Shown here: in pieces, positions 7,459-17,026 of the stretch
How positions within the stretch are numbered: the first letter of the stretch is position 1
How the letters are laid out: each line of letters opens with the position of its first letter
From: Prodigiosinella aquatilis
GTDB taxonomy: Bacteria > Pseudomonadota > Gammaproteobacteria > Enterobacterales > Enterobacteriaceae
Assembly: GCA_030388725.1 (NCBI GenBank)
Contig: CP128857.1
Location: 372,001-436,000 of the forward strand
Length of the DNA: 64,000 nt
Direction: 5' to 3'
The notes under the pieces: generated by a model
What the model was told of the DNA's origin: nothing
The model's database searches: none
Seen by the model: only the letters and a program-made list of their open reading frames with translations
Position numbers and translations under genes: made by a program

Positions 7459-7504
7459 TCCCGACGTGCCTTTTTCCATCACACAGACAGAGGAGAGAGG
7501 CGCG

Positions 7505-9949
7505 ATGTCTTCGTCTTCATTTAATCCGTTACAGTTCGCGTCCACCCTGTTGCGCCAGCAGCAGGCTTACGGTGTTTCAGCCCTTGGCGAGTTATCTCCT
7601 CGCCTGTGCTGGCGGGTGATAAGTGCTGCACTTTCAGAGCAACTGATGGCGTTGACGTTTTCTCCTAAACCGCTGCCATCAGCTTCTGGCAAGACGGTAT
7701 CCTCTATCGATAAACCGGTGCTGCGTCATGTCAATTATCTGTCAATGGAGTTTTTGCCTGGGCGTCTGACCGGGAATAATCTGTTAAGCCTTGGCTGGTA
7801 TGACGATGTCGCTAATGCACTGACAGAGCATCAATTGGTATTAAGCGATGTTCTGGAACAAGAAATCGATCCGGCGTTGGGTAATGGCGGGTTGGGGCGT
7901 TTGGCGTCCTGTTATCTGGATGCGATGGCGACGGTTGAGCAACCCGCCATCGGTTATGGCTTGAATTATCAATATGGCCTGTTTCGCCAGCACTTTGAAG
8001 ATGGATTTCAGTGTGAAACACCGGATGACTGGCAGCGAAACGATTATCCGTGGGCACACCCGCGTCCGGAACTGTCCACGGCAGTCGGTTTCGGCGGCCA
8101 TGTGGAACGGCAGCCCGATGGCAGTGAGTGTTGGTTGCCAGCGCTGAGGCTAACAGGAGAAGCCTGGGATATTCCGGTTATTGGGTATCGTAATGGTATC
8201 GTACAGCCGTTGCGGCTATGGCAGGCGACTGATCCGGATCCGTTTGATCTCTCCTTGTTCAATGCTGGTCATTATTTGAAAGCCGAGCAAAAAGGGATCG
8301 CAGCCGCCAGTCTGACCAAGGTGTTATACCCGAATGACAATCATCAGGCAGGTAAACGTTTGCGTCTTATGCAGCAATATTTTCAGTGTGCTTGTGCAAT
8401 GGCGGATATCCTGCGCCGACATGTGCAAGCCGGTCTGGAATTGACGTCGCTGCCTGACTATGAAGTCGTGCAACTAAACGATACCCATCCGACACTGGCG
8501 ATCCCGGAAACCATGCGTCTGTTGATGGATGACCACCAGATGTGCTGGGATGACGCCTGGCAGATTACCTGTCGTTTGTTCGCTTATACTAACCACACGT
8601 TGATGCCGGAAGCGCTGGAGCACTGGGACGAAAGGCTGTTTCGTCGGCTGCTGCCACGTCATTTCGCTATCATCAGGGAAATCAACGTGCGCTTTAAGAT
8701 CCTGGTTGATCAGCGCTGGCCGGGAGATCGAAACGTCTGGGCGCGCCTGGCGGTGTTGCATCACCGCCAGATCCGCATGGCAAATCTGTGTGTGGTGGCT
8801 TGTTTTGCGGTTAATGGCGTGGCGGAACTGCACTCCGAACTGGTGATAAAAGACCTCTTTCCCGAATACCATCAGCTCTGGCCGGGGAAATTCCATAATG
8901 TGACTAACGGGATCACGCCGCGCCGCTGGCTTAAACAGTGTAACCCGTCGTTGTCGGCGCTGATTGATGAAACGCTGGGCGCCGAATGGGTGAATCATTT
9001 ACCAGCACTGGAGGGCTTGGTTCCCTTTGCGGATGATGCAGGGTTTCGTCAGCGTTACCGGCAGATAAAACAGGATAACAAGTTGCGACTGGCGACGTTT
9101 CTGACCCGGGAACAGGGGCTGATTATTGATCCGAATGCGCTGTTCGATGTGCAGATTAAACGTTTACATGAATATAAACGTCAGCATTTGAATTTATTGC
9201 ACATTCTCGGTCTGTACCGACAATTAAGAGATAATCCACAACTGGATATCGTGCCGCGCCTTTTTCTGTTCGGCGCCAAGGCGGCACCGGGCTATGTATT
9301 GGCGAAAAATATCATCTATGCCATCAATTGTGTGGCAGATAAAATCAATCGTGACACACGGTGTAATGACCGTCTGAAAGTCGTATTTCTACCAGATTAT
9401 CGAGTATCGATGGCAGAACGTATTATTCCTGCCGCTGATGTATCTGAACAGATTTCGACGGCAGGCAAAGAAGCCTCAGGTACTGGGAATATGAAGTTGG
9501 CGCTCAATGGAGCACTGACGGTTGGTACTCTTGATGGGGCCAATGTGGAAATGTCGCAGCAGATAGGAGAAGAAAATCTATTTATTTTCGGCCATACCGT
9601 TGATCAGGTTAAAGCATTGGTAAATCAGGGGTATGAACCGTCACGTTACATCGCCGATAATGCATTGTTAAAAGACATACTAGATGAGCTTGCCAGTGGT
9701 GCTTTCAGCCAGGGCAATAAAGACGCCTTTGCGCCTTTGCTGAATAGCTTGCTGGAGAATGGCGATCCCTACCTTGTCCTGGCTGATTTCGCTCCTTACT
9801 GTCAAATACAGCAGCGTGTGGATACGCTCTATCGTGAACCGGATGAATGGACGCATCGTTGTGTACTGAATACCGCCAGAATGGGGATATTCAGTGCTGA
9901 TCGGGCGATTCATGATTACCAGAAACGCATTTGGCAAATGCGTTGTTAA
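7505..9949 (+). CDS. malP: Maltodextrin phosphorylase MalP
   Basis: Pyridoxal-phosphate-dependent GT35 phosphorylase of 814 residues (797 in E. coli) that releases glucose-1-phosphate from maltodextrins in the cytoplasm. The cofactor lysine is K664 in GTGNMKLALNGALTVG. EIDPALGNGGLGRLA and LNDTHPTLAIPE are conserved. Resemblance to MalP is stronger than to GlgP across the length (for example HVNYLSMEFL and TKVLYPNDNH). The ATG at 7505 follows AGGAGAGAGG; an upstream in-frame codon at 7466 is not needed. There is an extra stretch of about 12 residues near position 58 compared with E. coli. malQ follows after 12 bases. No malT gene and little promoter room lie upstream. Confidence 0.95.
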   Translation: MSSSSFNPLQFASTLLRQQQAYGVSALGELSPRLCWRVISAALSEQLMALTFSPKPLPSASGKTVSSIDKPVLRHVNYLSMEFLPGRLTGNNLLSLGWYDDVANALTEHQLVLSDVLEQEIDPALGNGGLGRLASCYLDAMATVEQPAIGYGLNYQYGLFRQHFEDGFQCETPDDWQRNDYPWAHPRPELSTAVGFGGHVERQPDGSECWLPALRLTGEAWDIPVIGYRNGIVQPLRLWQATDPDPFDLSLFNAGHYLKAEQKGIAAASLTKVLYPNDNHQAGKRLRLMQQYFQCACAMADILRRHVQAGLELTSLPDYEVVQLNDTHPTLAIPETMRLLMDDHQMCWDDAWQITCRLFAYTNHTLMPEALEHWDERLFRRLLPRHFAIIREINVRFKILVDQRWPGDRNVWARLAVLHHRQIRMANLCVVACFAVNGVAELHSELVIKDLFPEYHQLWPGKFHNVTNGITPRRWLKQCNPSLSALIDETLGAEWVNHLPALEGLVPFADDAGFRQRYRQIKQDNKLRLATFLTREQGLIIDPNALFDVQIKRLHEYKRQHLNLLHILGLYRQLRDNPQLDIVPRLFLFGAKAAPGYVLAKNIIYAINCVADKINRDTRCNDRLKVVFLPDYRVSMAERIIPAADVSEQISTAGKEASGTGNMKLALNGALTVGTLDGANVEMSQQIGEENLFIFGHTVDQVKALVNQGYEPSRYIADNALLKDILDELASGAFSQGNKDAFAPLLNSLLENGDPYLVLADFAPYCQIQQRVDTLYREPDEWTHRCVLNTARMGIFSADRAIHDYQKRIWQMRC

Positions 9950-9961
9950 GGAATAAATAAA

Positions 9962-12079
9962 ATGGTACTAAAGGCGAAAAAGGCCGTATCCCAGCAAGTG
10001 GGAATTGCGGAGACTTATACCGATGCTTACGGCAATGAACAGGTGATAGCCAGAGAGATTAAAGAAAAACTACTGCAAATACTGGGTGATAGTAACGATA
10101 AGCAGGCACCGGTGCCGCCAGTGAAAGTGTTTCGGCAGGGGGAGCAGACAGTGGTGCCGCTGGCAGGTCAAGGCGAATACCATTGGGCGTTCAGTTATGA
10201 AAAAGGCGGCATGATCGAAGGTCAGATCACCGGTGGTACAAAGTTGGTACTGCCTGACAATCTTCCTCTGGGATATCACCAACTGACATTGATGCAGAAT
10301 AATCAGCAATGGTCATGCCGCTTGATTATCGCTCCGCTATGTTGTTATGAGCCTGAACCCCTGGCGCAGGGGAAACGCTGGTGGGGGGTAACCATCCAGC
10401 TTTACACCCTGCGTTCTCAGAATAACTGGGGTATTGGTGATTTTGGCGATCTGAAAGTTTTGGTAGAACAGATCGCCAGGCGGGGCGGGGCCTTTGTGGG
10501 ACTTAATCCTCTGCATTCACTCTATCCGGCAGATCCAGAGGCGGCCAGTCCTTATAGCCCTTCATCCCGTAACTGGCTGAATATCGTCTATATCGATGTG
10601 AATCAGGTTGATGATTTCCATCAGAGCGTGAGTGCTCAACAATGGTGGCAGGAAGAAGAAACACAACGCACGCTGTCTGCTGCTCGTGCCAACCGCTGGG
10701 TCGATTATGATGTTGTGACCACATTGAAACTCACCGCACTGCGTCTGTCATTTCAGCATTTTAATCATCGTAGCCAGCTGGATCCGCACATTATTGCATT
10801 CCAGCAGTTTGTGAAAGATGGTGGTAAAAGCCTGGAGCAGCAAGCGACCTATGATGTACTGCAAGCTTATTTGAATCATCAGGGTGAAAACTTTATTGAC
10901 TGGTTGCACTGGCCTGAAGGTTATCGGGATGTACAAGGGGCGGCGGTTAGCGCGTTTCGGCTAAAGCATGCTGACGATATTGCCTTTTATAGTTGGCTAC
11001 AGTGGTTGGCGCATGAACAACTGGCGGAATGTTTTGCTCATAGCAAGCAACTGGGGATGCCTATCGGTCTGTATCGAGACCTGGCTGTCGGTGTCGCGCG
11101 GGGCGGAGTCGATACCTGGCATGACCGGCAAACTTACTGTCTGGAGGCCAGTATCGGTGCACCACCGGATGCGCTGGGCCCGATGGGTCAGAATTGGCAA
11201 CTTACGCCGATGAGTCCACAACAGTTACAGCGATATGGTTACCAGCCCTTTATTGATGTGATTCGCAGCAACATGGCCCATAGTGGCGCATTGCGTATCG
11301 ATCACGTCATGGCGCTGCTGCGTTTATGGTGGATTCCGCATTCAGAACCGGCTGTGAATGGCGCTTATGTCTTTTATCCGGTTGATGATTTGCTGGCCGT
11401 ATTGGCACTGGAGAGTCAGCGGCAACGCTGTCTGGTGATTGGTGAGGATCTGGGTACGGTTCCAGACGAGATTGTTGGCAAGCTGCATGACAGCAAGATC
11501 TACTCCTATAAAGTGCTGTTTTTTGAAAAAGATAAGCAGAATCGTTTTCGTGCGCCGGAGGACTATCCCCGCCGGGCGATGGCCACCATTACTACTCACG
11601 ATCTGGCGACACTGCGTGGTTACTGGCAGGGTGTGGATTTGACACTTGGCAAAGATCTCGGTTTGTACCCGAGCCCCGAGATCTTGCAGGAACAGATAAA
11701 GGCGCGTGAAAAAGCGAAACAAGGGCTATTGGATGCCTTGCACGCACATGGATTGTTGCCGCAACGGGTAGGGCGCAATGCCTCGCTAACAACCATGAGC
11801 GCTCAGCTTAATCGTGGTGTACAGCGTTATCTGGCTGACAGCAATAGTGCGTTATTGGGTCTGCAAATTGAAGACTGGCTGGATATGGCAACCCCGGTGA
11901 ACGTACCGGGAACCGGGCGAGGGGAATATCCGAACTGGCGGCGTAAGCTGAGCAGGACGCTGGATTCTGTGTTTGATGACCGCTATCTGGAACGTTTGAT
12001 CCGCGATATTGATCTGCGTCGCGGTGAATCTATGCCCCGATCAGCGAATAAACGTAAAAAGAAATCAGAAAGCCAGTGA
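9962..12079 (+). CDS. malQ: 4-alpha-glucanotransferase (amylomaltase) MalQ
   Basis: GH77 disproportionating enzyme of 705 residues (694 in E. coli). It joins maltose and maltodextrins into longer chains, releasing glucose, and so feeds MalP. The catalytic residues are visible: nucleophile D447 in ALRIDHVM, acid/base E495 in VIGEDLGTVP, and D547 in TTHDLATLRG. The acceptor-side block LYRDLAVGVARGG is also intact. The C-terminus ends in a basic tail (NKRKKKSESQ). It starts 12 bases after malP stops and is surely cotranscribed with it. In E. coli gntT lies between this locus and nfuA. Here nfuA is the next gene, convergent. Confidence 0.95.
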   Translation: MVLKAKKAVSQQVGIAETYTDAYGNEQVIAREIKEKLLQILGDSNDKQAPVPPVKVFRQGEQTVVPLAGQGEYHWAFSYEKGGMIEGQITGGTKLVLPDNLPLGYHQLTLMQNNQQWSCRLIIAPLCCYEPEPLAQGKRWWGVTIQLYTLRSQNNWGIGDFGDLKVLVEQIARRGGAFVGLNPLHSLYPADPEAASPYSPSSRNWLNIVYIDVNQVDDFHQSVSAQQWWQEEETQRTLSAARANRWVDYDVVTTLKLTALRLSFQHFNHRSQLDPHIIAFQQFVKDGGKSLEQQATYDVLQAYLNHQGENFIDWLHWPEGYRDVQGAAVSAFRLKHADDIAFYSWLQWLAHEQLAECFAHSKQLGMPIGLYRDLAVGVARGGVDTWHDRQTYCLEASIGAPPDALGPMGQNWQLTPMSPQQLQRYGYQPFIDVIRSNMAHSGALRIDHVMALLRLWWIPHSEPAVNGAYVFYPVDDLLAVLALESQRQRCLVIGEDLGTVPDEIVGKLHDSKIYSYKVLFFEKDKQNRFRAPEDYPRRAMATITTHDLATLRGYWQGVDLTLGKDLGLYPSPEILQEQIKAREKAKQGLLDALHAHGLLPQRVGRNASLTTMSAQLNRGVQRYLADSNSALLGLQIEDWLDMATPVNVPGTGRGEYPNWRRKLSRTLDSVFDDRYLERLIRDIDLRRGESMPRSANKRKKKSESQ

Positions 12080-12216
12080 ATCGGTAATTGGCTAGCGTCA
12101 ATCCTGCGAATATTACATTGCCGCTACAGCCGATGAACTAAAAAATAATGTTAATCAATATGTTGTAGTTTAGAAAGATACCTTTTCGCCAGGATAATAA
12201 TCCCGATATTACCAGC

Positions 12217-12248
12217 AGCAATCTGTCCCAGGTTAAGGACAGATTGCT
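12217..12248. terminator. Perfect hairpin between malQ and nfuA
   Basis: A 12-bp perfect stem (AGCAATCTGTCC with GGACAGATTGCT) with an 8-base loop lies in the 194-bp gap where malQ and nfuA converge. No T-run follows on either strand, so it may work as a bidirectional block or mRNA 3' protector. The rest of the gap is AT-rich with nothing recognisable. Confidence 0.5.
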
Positions 12249-12273
12249 GAGCGGGAACATTTATACAAAAAAA

Positions 12274-12849
12274 TCAGTAGTAGGAGTGTTCGCCGCGCTG
12301 GTGTTCAGTGAGATCCCGGACGCCTTTCAGCTCTGGGAATTTCTGTAGTAACTCTTTCTCAATACCTTCTTTCAGCGTGTAATCCACCATGGAACAGCCG
12401 TTACAGCCGCCGCCGAATTGCAGGATGGCCAAATTGTCATCGGTAATTTCCATCAGTGTAACGCGACCACCATGACCGGCCAATTGCGGGTTAATCTGAG
12501 ATTGCAGCACGTATTCTACGCGCTCCATCAGTGGGGCATCATCGCCCACTTTACGCATTTTGGCGTTAGGCGCCTTTAGCGTCAGTTGGGAACCCAGTTG
12601 GTCGGTAACAAAATCGATCTCGGCATCTTCCAGATAAGGCGCACTGAGTTCATCCACATAGGCGGACAGTTTTTCGAATTTCAGCTCGGTATCACTAGCT
12701 TCAACGGCATCGGGTGGGCAGTAGGACACACCGCATTCCGCATTGGGTGTGCCGGGATTGATAACGAAGACACGAATCTGCGAGCCTTCTTCTTGTTTTG
12801 CCAACAGTTTGACAAAATGCTCCTGAGCTGCGTCAGTAATATGGATCAT
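12274..12849 (-). CDS. nfuA: Fe/S biogenesis protein NfuA
   Basis: Carrier that receives 4Fe-4S clusters and delivers them to apo-proteins under stress and iron limitation. It is 191 residues, identical in length to E. coli NfuA. The N-terminal part is a degenerate A-type scaffold domain (VINPGTPNAECGVSYC). The C-terminal Nfu domain carries the cluster-binding CNGC in FGGGCNGCSMVDYTL (cysteines 149 and 152). It is convergent with malQ and in the same direction as gntX, with 59 bases between gntX's stop and its start. Confidence 0.97.
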   Translation of the reverse strand: MIHITDAAQEHFVKLLAKQEEGSQIRVFVINPGTPNAECGVSYCPPDAVEASDTELKFEKLSAYVDELSAPYLEDAEIDFVTDQLGSQLTLKAPNAKMRKVGDDAPLMERVEYVLQSQINPQLAGHGGRVTLMEITDDNLAILQFGGGCNGCSMVDYTLKEGIEKELLQKFPELKGVRDLTEHQRGEHSYY

Positions 12850-12908
12850 AATATTAACTCAATAGTTGACTATGCTAGTGGGTTATAATACGCCCATCCT
12901 GCCCGGAA

Positions 12909-13610
12909 CTACAAGGTGCGGCATAAACACCAAATCTGCACGCAGGACGCACCTTGAGTCAGCAATACTCGGCTGATTTCGGCGGCGGTACTGCCGGTCG
13001 TAACCACATCATCCAGCAAAACAACCCGCTTCCCCACCAGTGATACGTTACAGTCAAACGCATTGCGTAAATTCCTGCGCCGGGTGGTGGCATCCAGCTC
13101 TTGCTGTGGTCGCGTTTTGCGGGTGCGCGTCAAGGCATGGGGGGAATAATCACAGCCTAGCCAGTGGGCTAACGTCGTCGCGAGCAGTTCTGTCTGATTA
13201 AATCCTCGCCACCAGTGGCGTTGCTTGTGTAGCGGTACGGTAAACAACATATCCGGCCTGAAAAAAGTGTCTGGCATGCTCAGAAAGTCGTGCCGGTAAC
13301 GCTTCTGCCACTGTAGCAGGATCAGCCTGGCCAGTGCAGGCGCCAGCTCGATACGTCGCTGGAACTTGAACTGCTTGAGTAGCGTGTTCACGGGTGGCTG
13401 ATAGTCGCTGACGAACAGCAGGGCATGCCATGGGGGGGGTTTTTGCAGACAACGACCACAAACAAGAGATGAAGAACTGGCCGGCAGACCGCAGCGTGGG
13501 CAACAGGTCGGTGGTGTTGGCAGGTGACGCAGACAGTGACTGCAAATACCATGATGGCTATGATAGATCGGTTGCTGACACAACCAGCATCGCGCCATGA
13601 AAGTGAACAT
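12909..13610 (-). CDS. gntX: ComF/GntX family protein (phosphoribosyltransferase fold)
   Basis: A 233-residue protein with three N-terminal cysteine pairs, CWLC, CPRCG and CGRC, likely forming a zinc-binding region. A type I phosphoribosyltransferase domain follows, with the PRPP-loop signature VVLLDDVVTTGST. The ComF family is linked to DNA uptake, and GntX to use of DNA as a nutrient in E. coli. The biochemical role is not settled. The ATG at 13610 is chosen because AGGAAGAGG sits just upstream. A longer frame to 13823 would run through the divergent bioH start. The hofMNOPQ genes, linked to the same process, lie 20 kb away. Confidence 0.9.
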   Translation of the reverse strand: MFTFMARCWLCQQPIYHSHHGICSHCLRHLPTPPTCCPRCGLPASSSSLVCGRCLQKPPPWHALLFVSDYQPPVNTLLKQFKFQRRIELAPALARLILLQWQKRYRHDFLSMPDTFFRPDMLFTVPLHKQRHWWRGFNQTELLATTLAHWLGCDYSPHALTRTRKTRPQQELDATTRRRNLRNAFDCNVSLVGKRVVLLDDVVTTGSTAAEISRVLLTQGASCVQIWCLCRTL

Positions 13611-13667
13611 AACCTCTTCCTTGATGAAGATAACATCGCACAACATTTTCGGAGTGGACAATAACGC

Positions 13668-14441
13668 ATGGAGACATTGTATTGGAATACGGAAGGTTCG
13701 GGAGATTGCGAACTTGTGCTGCTGCACGGATGGGGACTGAATGCCCAGGTATGGAATGGCATAGTAACGCGATTGTCGCCGCATTTTCGCCTGCATCAGG
13801 TGGATCTGCCGGGATATGGACAAAGTCAGGGATATGGCCCGATGCCGTTAGCGGAGATGGCCGCGCATGTCTTGGCGCAGGCACCGCAGCGAGCCGTGTG
13901 GTTGGGGTGGTCACTGGGAGGATTGGTCGCCAGTCAAATCGCTTTGATGGCACCGGAGCGGGTTAGCGCGTTGATTACGTTGGCATCATCTCCTTGCTTC
14001 AGTGCCGGGACGGACTGGCCGGGTATCAAACCGGAAGTGTTGGCGGGTTTTCAACAGCAGCTCAGCGACGATTTCCAGCACACGATAGAACGTTTTCTGG
14101 CGTTGCAAACGCTAGGTACTGATAGCGCGAAACAAGATGCCCGGTTGTTGAAATCAGTGGTAACCGGACAACCGGCTCCCAGTGCTGAGGTGCTGATTGG
14201 CGGACTGGAGATGCTACGCCATGTGGATTTACGTCAGCCTCTGGCCGCGCTGCAACGGCCTTTTTTGCGTGTTTATGGCGGGTTGGACGGATTAGTGCCG
14301 CGGAAAGTGGCGGGTTTGCTGGATGCACAGTTACCACAATCGACATCAGTTGTGATACCTAAAGCCGCCCATGCGCCATTTATTTCGCACCCAGACATCT
14401 TTATTGAGCAGTTGTTGTCGTTTACCCATTCGTTATGTTAG
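13668..14441 (+). CDS. bioH: Pimeloyl-[ACP] methyl ester carboxylesterase BioH
   Basis: Alpha/beta hydrolase of 257 residues that removes the methyl group from pimeloyl-ACP methyl ester, closing the BioC/BioH route to the biotin precursor. The catalytic triad is Ser82 in GWSLGG, Asp207 in YGGLDGLVP and His235 in KAAHAPFISHP, the same numbers as E. coli BioH. The oxyanion-side motif LLHGWGLN is at residues 18-25. It is transcribed divergently from gntX with 57 bases between the starts, as in E. coli. Confidence 0.97.
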   Translation: METLYWNTEGSGDCELVLLHGWGLNAQVWNGIVTRLSPHFRLHQVDLPGYGQSQGYGPMPLAEMAAHVLAQAPQRAVWLGWSLGGLVASQIALMAPERVSALITLASSPCFSAGTDWPGIKPEVLAGFQQQLSDDFQHTIERFLALQTLGTDSAKQDARLLKSVVTGQPAPSAEVLIGGLEMLRHVDLRQPLAALQRPFLRVYGGLDGLVPRKVAGLLDAQLPQSTSVVIPKAAHAPFISHPDIFIEQLLSFTHSLC

Positions 14442-14505
14442 ACGCTAGTGGGTGCAGGTTTCACTGATCCTCTGGATGTGGTTATATCTGGCTTGCAATC
14501 GAAAC

Positions 14506-14532
14506 AACGGGAATGGTGGTGCCATTCCCGTT
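14506..14532. terminator. Bidirectional terminator between bioH and tex
   Basis: An 11-bp stem, AACGGGAATGG with CCATTCCCGTT, has a 5-base loop and short T tracts on both sides (TTT on plus, TTGTTT on minus). It lies in the 97-bp gap between the converging bioH and tex genes. Confidence 0.7.
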
Positions 14533-14538
14533 TGGTTA

Positions 14539-16863
14539 TCAGCGTTTCTTAAATGCAGCGGCCAGTGCGTCACCCATGACGCTGTTACCTGCCGGTGGGT
14601 TGTCCCCACTGCGGGGCCGGTTTTTACTGCCAGGCTGTCGCGGTGGTGTATTGTCCCGAGCCTCACTGCTCCGACGGCTGGTGGCTTCTCCCGGCTGCTC
14701 ATCCAGGCGCATGGTGAGCGCGATGCGCTTACGTTGCAGATCCACTTCCAGCACTTTTACTTTCACGATGTCACCGGCCTTCACGACTTTGTGCGGGTCG
14801 TCCACATAACGGTCGGCTAGCGACGAAATATGTACCAAGCCGTCCTGATGCACCCCAATATCTACGAAAGCGCCGAAATTGGTCACGTTAGTGACCGCAC
14901 CTTCCAGAATCATGCCCGGCATCAGATCATTCATCGTTTCCACGCCTTCGGCGAAGCTGGCGGTCTTGAACTCGGGCCGTGGGTCGCGCCCTGGTTTTTC
15001 CAGTTCTTTCAGAATATCGGTAACGGTTGGCAGGCCGAAACGTTCGTCAGTGAAATTCGTCGGTTTAAGGCTGCGCAATGCATTGGCGTTACCCATGATA
15101 GCCTGCAATTTTTGCTCGGTTGCCGCCAGAATACGCTCTACCAGCGGATAGGCTTCCGGATGAACGGTAGAGGCATCCAGTGGGTTGTCACCGTGGTTGA
15201 TGCGCAGGAACCCCGCGCACTGTTCAAAGGCTTTCGGGCCCAAGCGGCTGACCTTTAACAGTTGATCGCGATTGCGGAAGCGCCCATTTTCATCACGCCA
15301 GGCCACCACATTTTGCGCCATCATGCGGGTGAGCCCGGCTACACGGGTCAGTAGTGGTACTGACGCGGTATTCAGATCGACACCGACAGCATTTACGCAG
15401 TCCTCTACCACAGCATCCAGTTTTTTCGCCAACAGGCTTTGGCTGACATCATGCTGATACTGGCCGACACCGATGGATTTCGGATCGATTTTGACCAGTT
15501 CGGCGAGCGGGTCTTGCAAGCGACGGGCGATAGATACCGCCCCACGCAAGGAAACATCCAAATCGGGGAATTCCAGCGCCGCTAGTTCAGAAGCCGAATA
15601 GACTGACGCACCTGCTTCACTGACGATCACTTTCTGTGCCTTGATATCCGGGAACTGTTTTTGGGTATCCAGAAAGAAACGTTCGGTTTCACGCGAGGCG
15701 GTGCCGTTACCAATCGCTACCAACTCAACCTGATGCTTGATGCACAATGCGGCGACGGAGGATGCGGCTTTGGCAGTCTGACCGGTGTGCGGATAAATAG
15801 TGTCGGTGGCGACCAATTTGCCAGTGGCATCCACCACCGCCACTTTTACACCAGTACGCAGACCGGGATCCAGTCCCATAGTGGCTCGCATCCCGGCTGG
15901 TGCCGCCATCAGCAAATCGTGCATATTACGGGCGAAGACGTTAATGGCTTCATCTTCCGCTTTTTCACGCACGCTGCTCATCAATTCAGTTTCCAGATGG
16001 AGTAGCACTTTAATACGCCAGGTCCAGTTCACTACCGCACGCCGCCAATCATCTGCCGGGGCGTTATTGAGACGCAATCCCAGGTGGTCGATGATTATCT
16101 GTTCGCAATGGCTTTCACGGGGCGGTTCATCAAATTGTGGATCGGCATTCAGTGATAATTGCAACACGCCTTCATTACGACCACGGAACATGGCCAGCGC
16201 TCGGTGAGAAGGAACCTGGGCAATCGGTTCGTGGTGTGAGAAATAGTCGCGGAATTTGGCACCGGATTCCTCTTTGCCTTCCACCACACCGGAAACCAGA
16301 TGCGCGTTTTTCCATAGGTAGTTACGCACTTTGGCTAACAAGGCCGCATCTTCGGCAAAGCGTTCCATCAGGATGTAGCGTGCGCCGTCCAGCGCCGCTT
16401 TGACATCCGCCACACCGTTGTCGACATTAATGTAGGCTTCGGCGATCTGTTCCGGTGTCTGGCTCGGGTCATTCCACAGGCTGTCAGCTAGTGGTTCCAG
16501 TCCGGCTTCAAGGGCAATCTGCCCCCGGGTGCGGCGTTTGGGTTTATATGGGAGATAGAGATCTTCCAGTTCCGTTTTGTTAAGCGTCGTCTTGATGGCG
16601 GCTGCCAGTGGTTCGGTCAATTTGCCTTGTTCATCAATCGACTTCAGGATGGTTTGCCGGCGTTCTTCCAGCTCGCGCAGATAGACGAGACGAGTTTCTA
16701 ACTGACGTAGTTGAGTATCGTCCAGTCCACCGGTAACTTCTTTACGGTAGCGGGCGATAAAGGGAACGGTGTTGCCTTCATCCAGCAACTGAATGGCCGC
16801 GCTGACCTGTTCGGTACGTGCCTGCAATTCGCCAGCAATAATCTTGTTTAATACGTTATTCAT
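14539..16863 (-). CDS. tex: Transcription accessory protein Tex (YhgF)
   Basis: RNA-binding protein of 774 residues, close to E. coli YhgF (773). An N-terminal helical Tex domain is followed by a YqgF/RNase H-like fold (GLDPGLRTGVKVAVVD near residue 328). Helix-hairpin-helix motifs come next (around TRVAGLTRMMAQNVV and RNRDQLLKV). A C-terminal S1 domain covers about 650-722 (GAVTNVTNFGAFVDIG, DGLVHISSLADRYV). The tail is a charged, R/P/S-rich extension. Tex proteins bind RNA and associate with transcription. It precedes olsF-like and LTA-synthase-like genes on the same strand, whereas in E. coli greB is its neighbour. Confidence 0.93.
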   Translation of the reverse strand: MNNVLNKIIAGELQARTEQVSAAIQLLDEGNTVPFIARYRKEVTGGLDDTQLRQLETRLVYLRELEERRQTILKSIDEQGKLTEPLAAAIKTTLNKTELEDLYLPYKPKRRTRGQIALEAGLEPLADSLWNDPSQTPEQIAEAYINVDNGVADVKAALDGARYILMERFAEDAALLAKVRNYLWKNAHLVSGVVEGKEESGAKFRDYFSHHEPIAQVPSHRALAMFRGRNEGVLQLSLNADPQFDEPPRESHCEQIIIDHLGLRLNNAPADDWRRAVVNWTWRIKVLLHLETELMSSVREKAEDEAINVFARNMHDLLMAAPAGMRATMGLDPGLRTGVKVAVVDATGKLVATDTIYPHTGQTAKAASSVAALCIKHQVELVAIGNGTASRETERFFLDTQKQFPDIKAQKVIVSEAGASVYSASELAALEFPDLDVSLRGAVSIARRLQDPLAELVKIDPKSIGVGQYQHDVSQSLLAKKLDAVVEDCVNAVGVDLNTASVPLLTRVAGLTRMMAQNVVAWRDENGRFRNRDQLLKVSRLGPKAFEQCAGFLRINHGDNPLDASTVHPEAYPLVERILAATEQKLQAIMGNANALRSLKPTNFTDERFGLPTVTDILKELEKPGRDPRPEFKTASFAEGVETMNDLMPGMILEGAVTNVTNFGAFVDIGVHQDGLVHISSLADRYVDDPHKVVKAGDIVKVKVLEVDLQRKRIALTMRLDEQPGEATSRRSSEARDNTPPRQPGSKNRPRSGDNPPAGNSVMGDALAAAFKKR

Positions 16864-16984
16864 AATGTTGTCGGGTAGTGAGTCGTTGATTTAAGGATAA
16901 AACGCTGGGGGACAGTTATACGTATTGATGGCACAAAATGCCAGTTGTATGGCGAGGTGGTTTTTTGTGAACGATCAAAGAAGC

Positions 16985-17004
16985 GCCCTGCGTTATTGCA
17001 GGGC
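16985..17004 (-). terminator. Hairpin after the olsF-like gene
   Basis: A 7-bp GC-rich stem (GCCCTGC with GCAGGGC) with a 6-base loop lies just after the minus-strand acyltransferase stop. On the minus strand CTTCTTT follows, a weak U tract. It is probably the terminator of that gene. Confidence 0.5.
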
Positions 17005-17026
17005 CGGAATGATTATCAGGTATGGG

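Noticed and set aside
8474..8998. Minus-strand frame of 174 codons
   Set aside because: It is antisense inside malP, which is intact and well conserved.
13558..13953. Minus-strand frames extending gntX upstream (also to 13823)
   Set aside because: They run through the bioH coding region. gntX has a good ribosome site and start at 13610.
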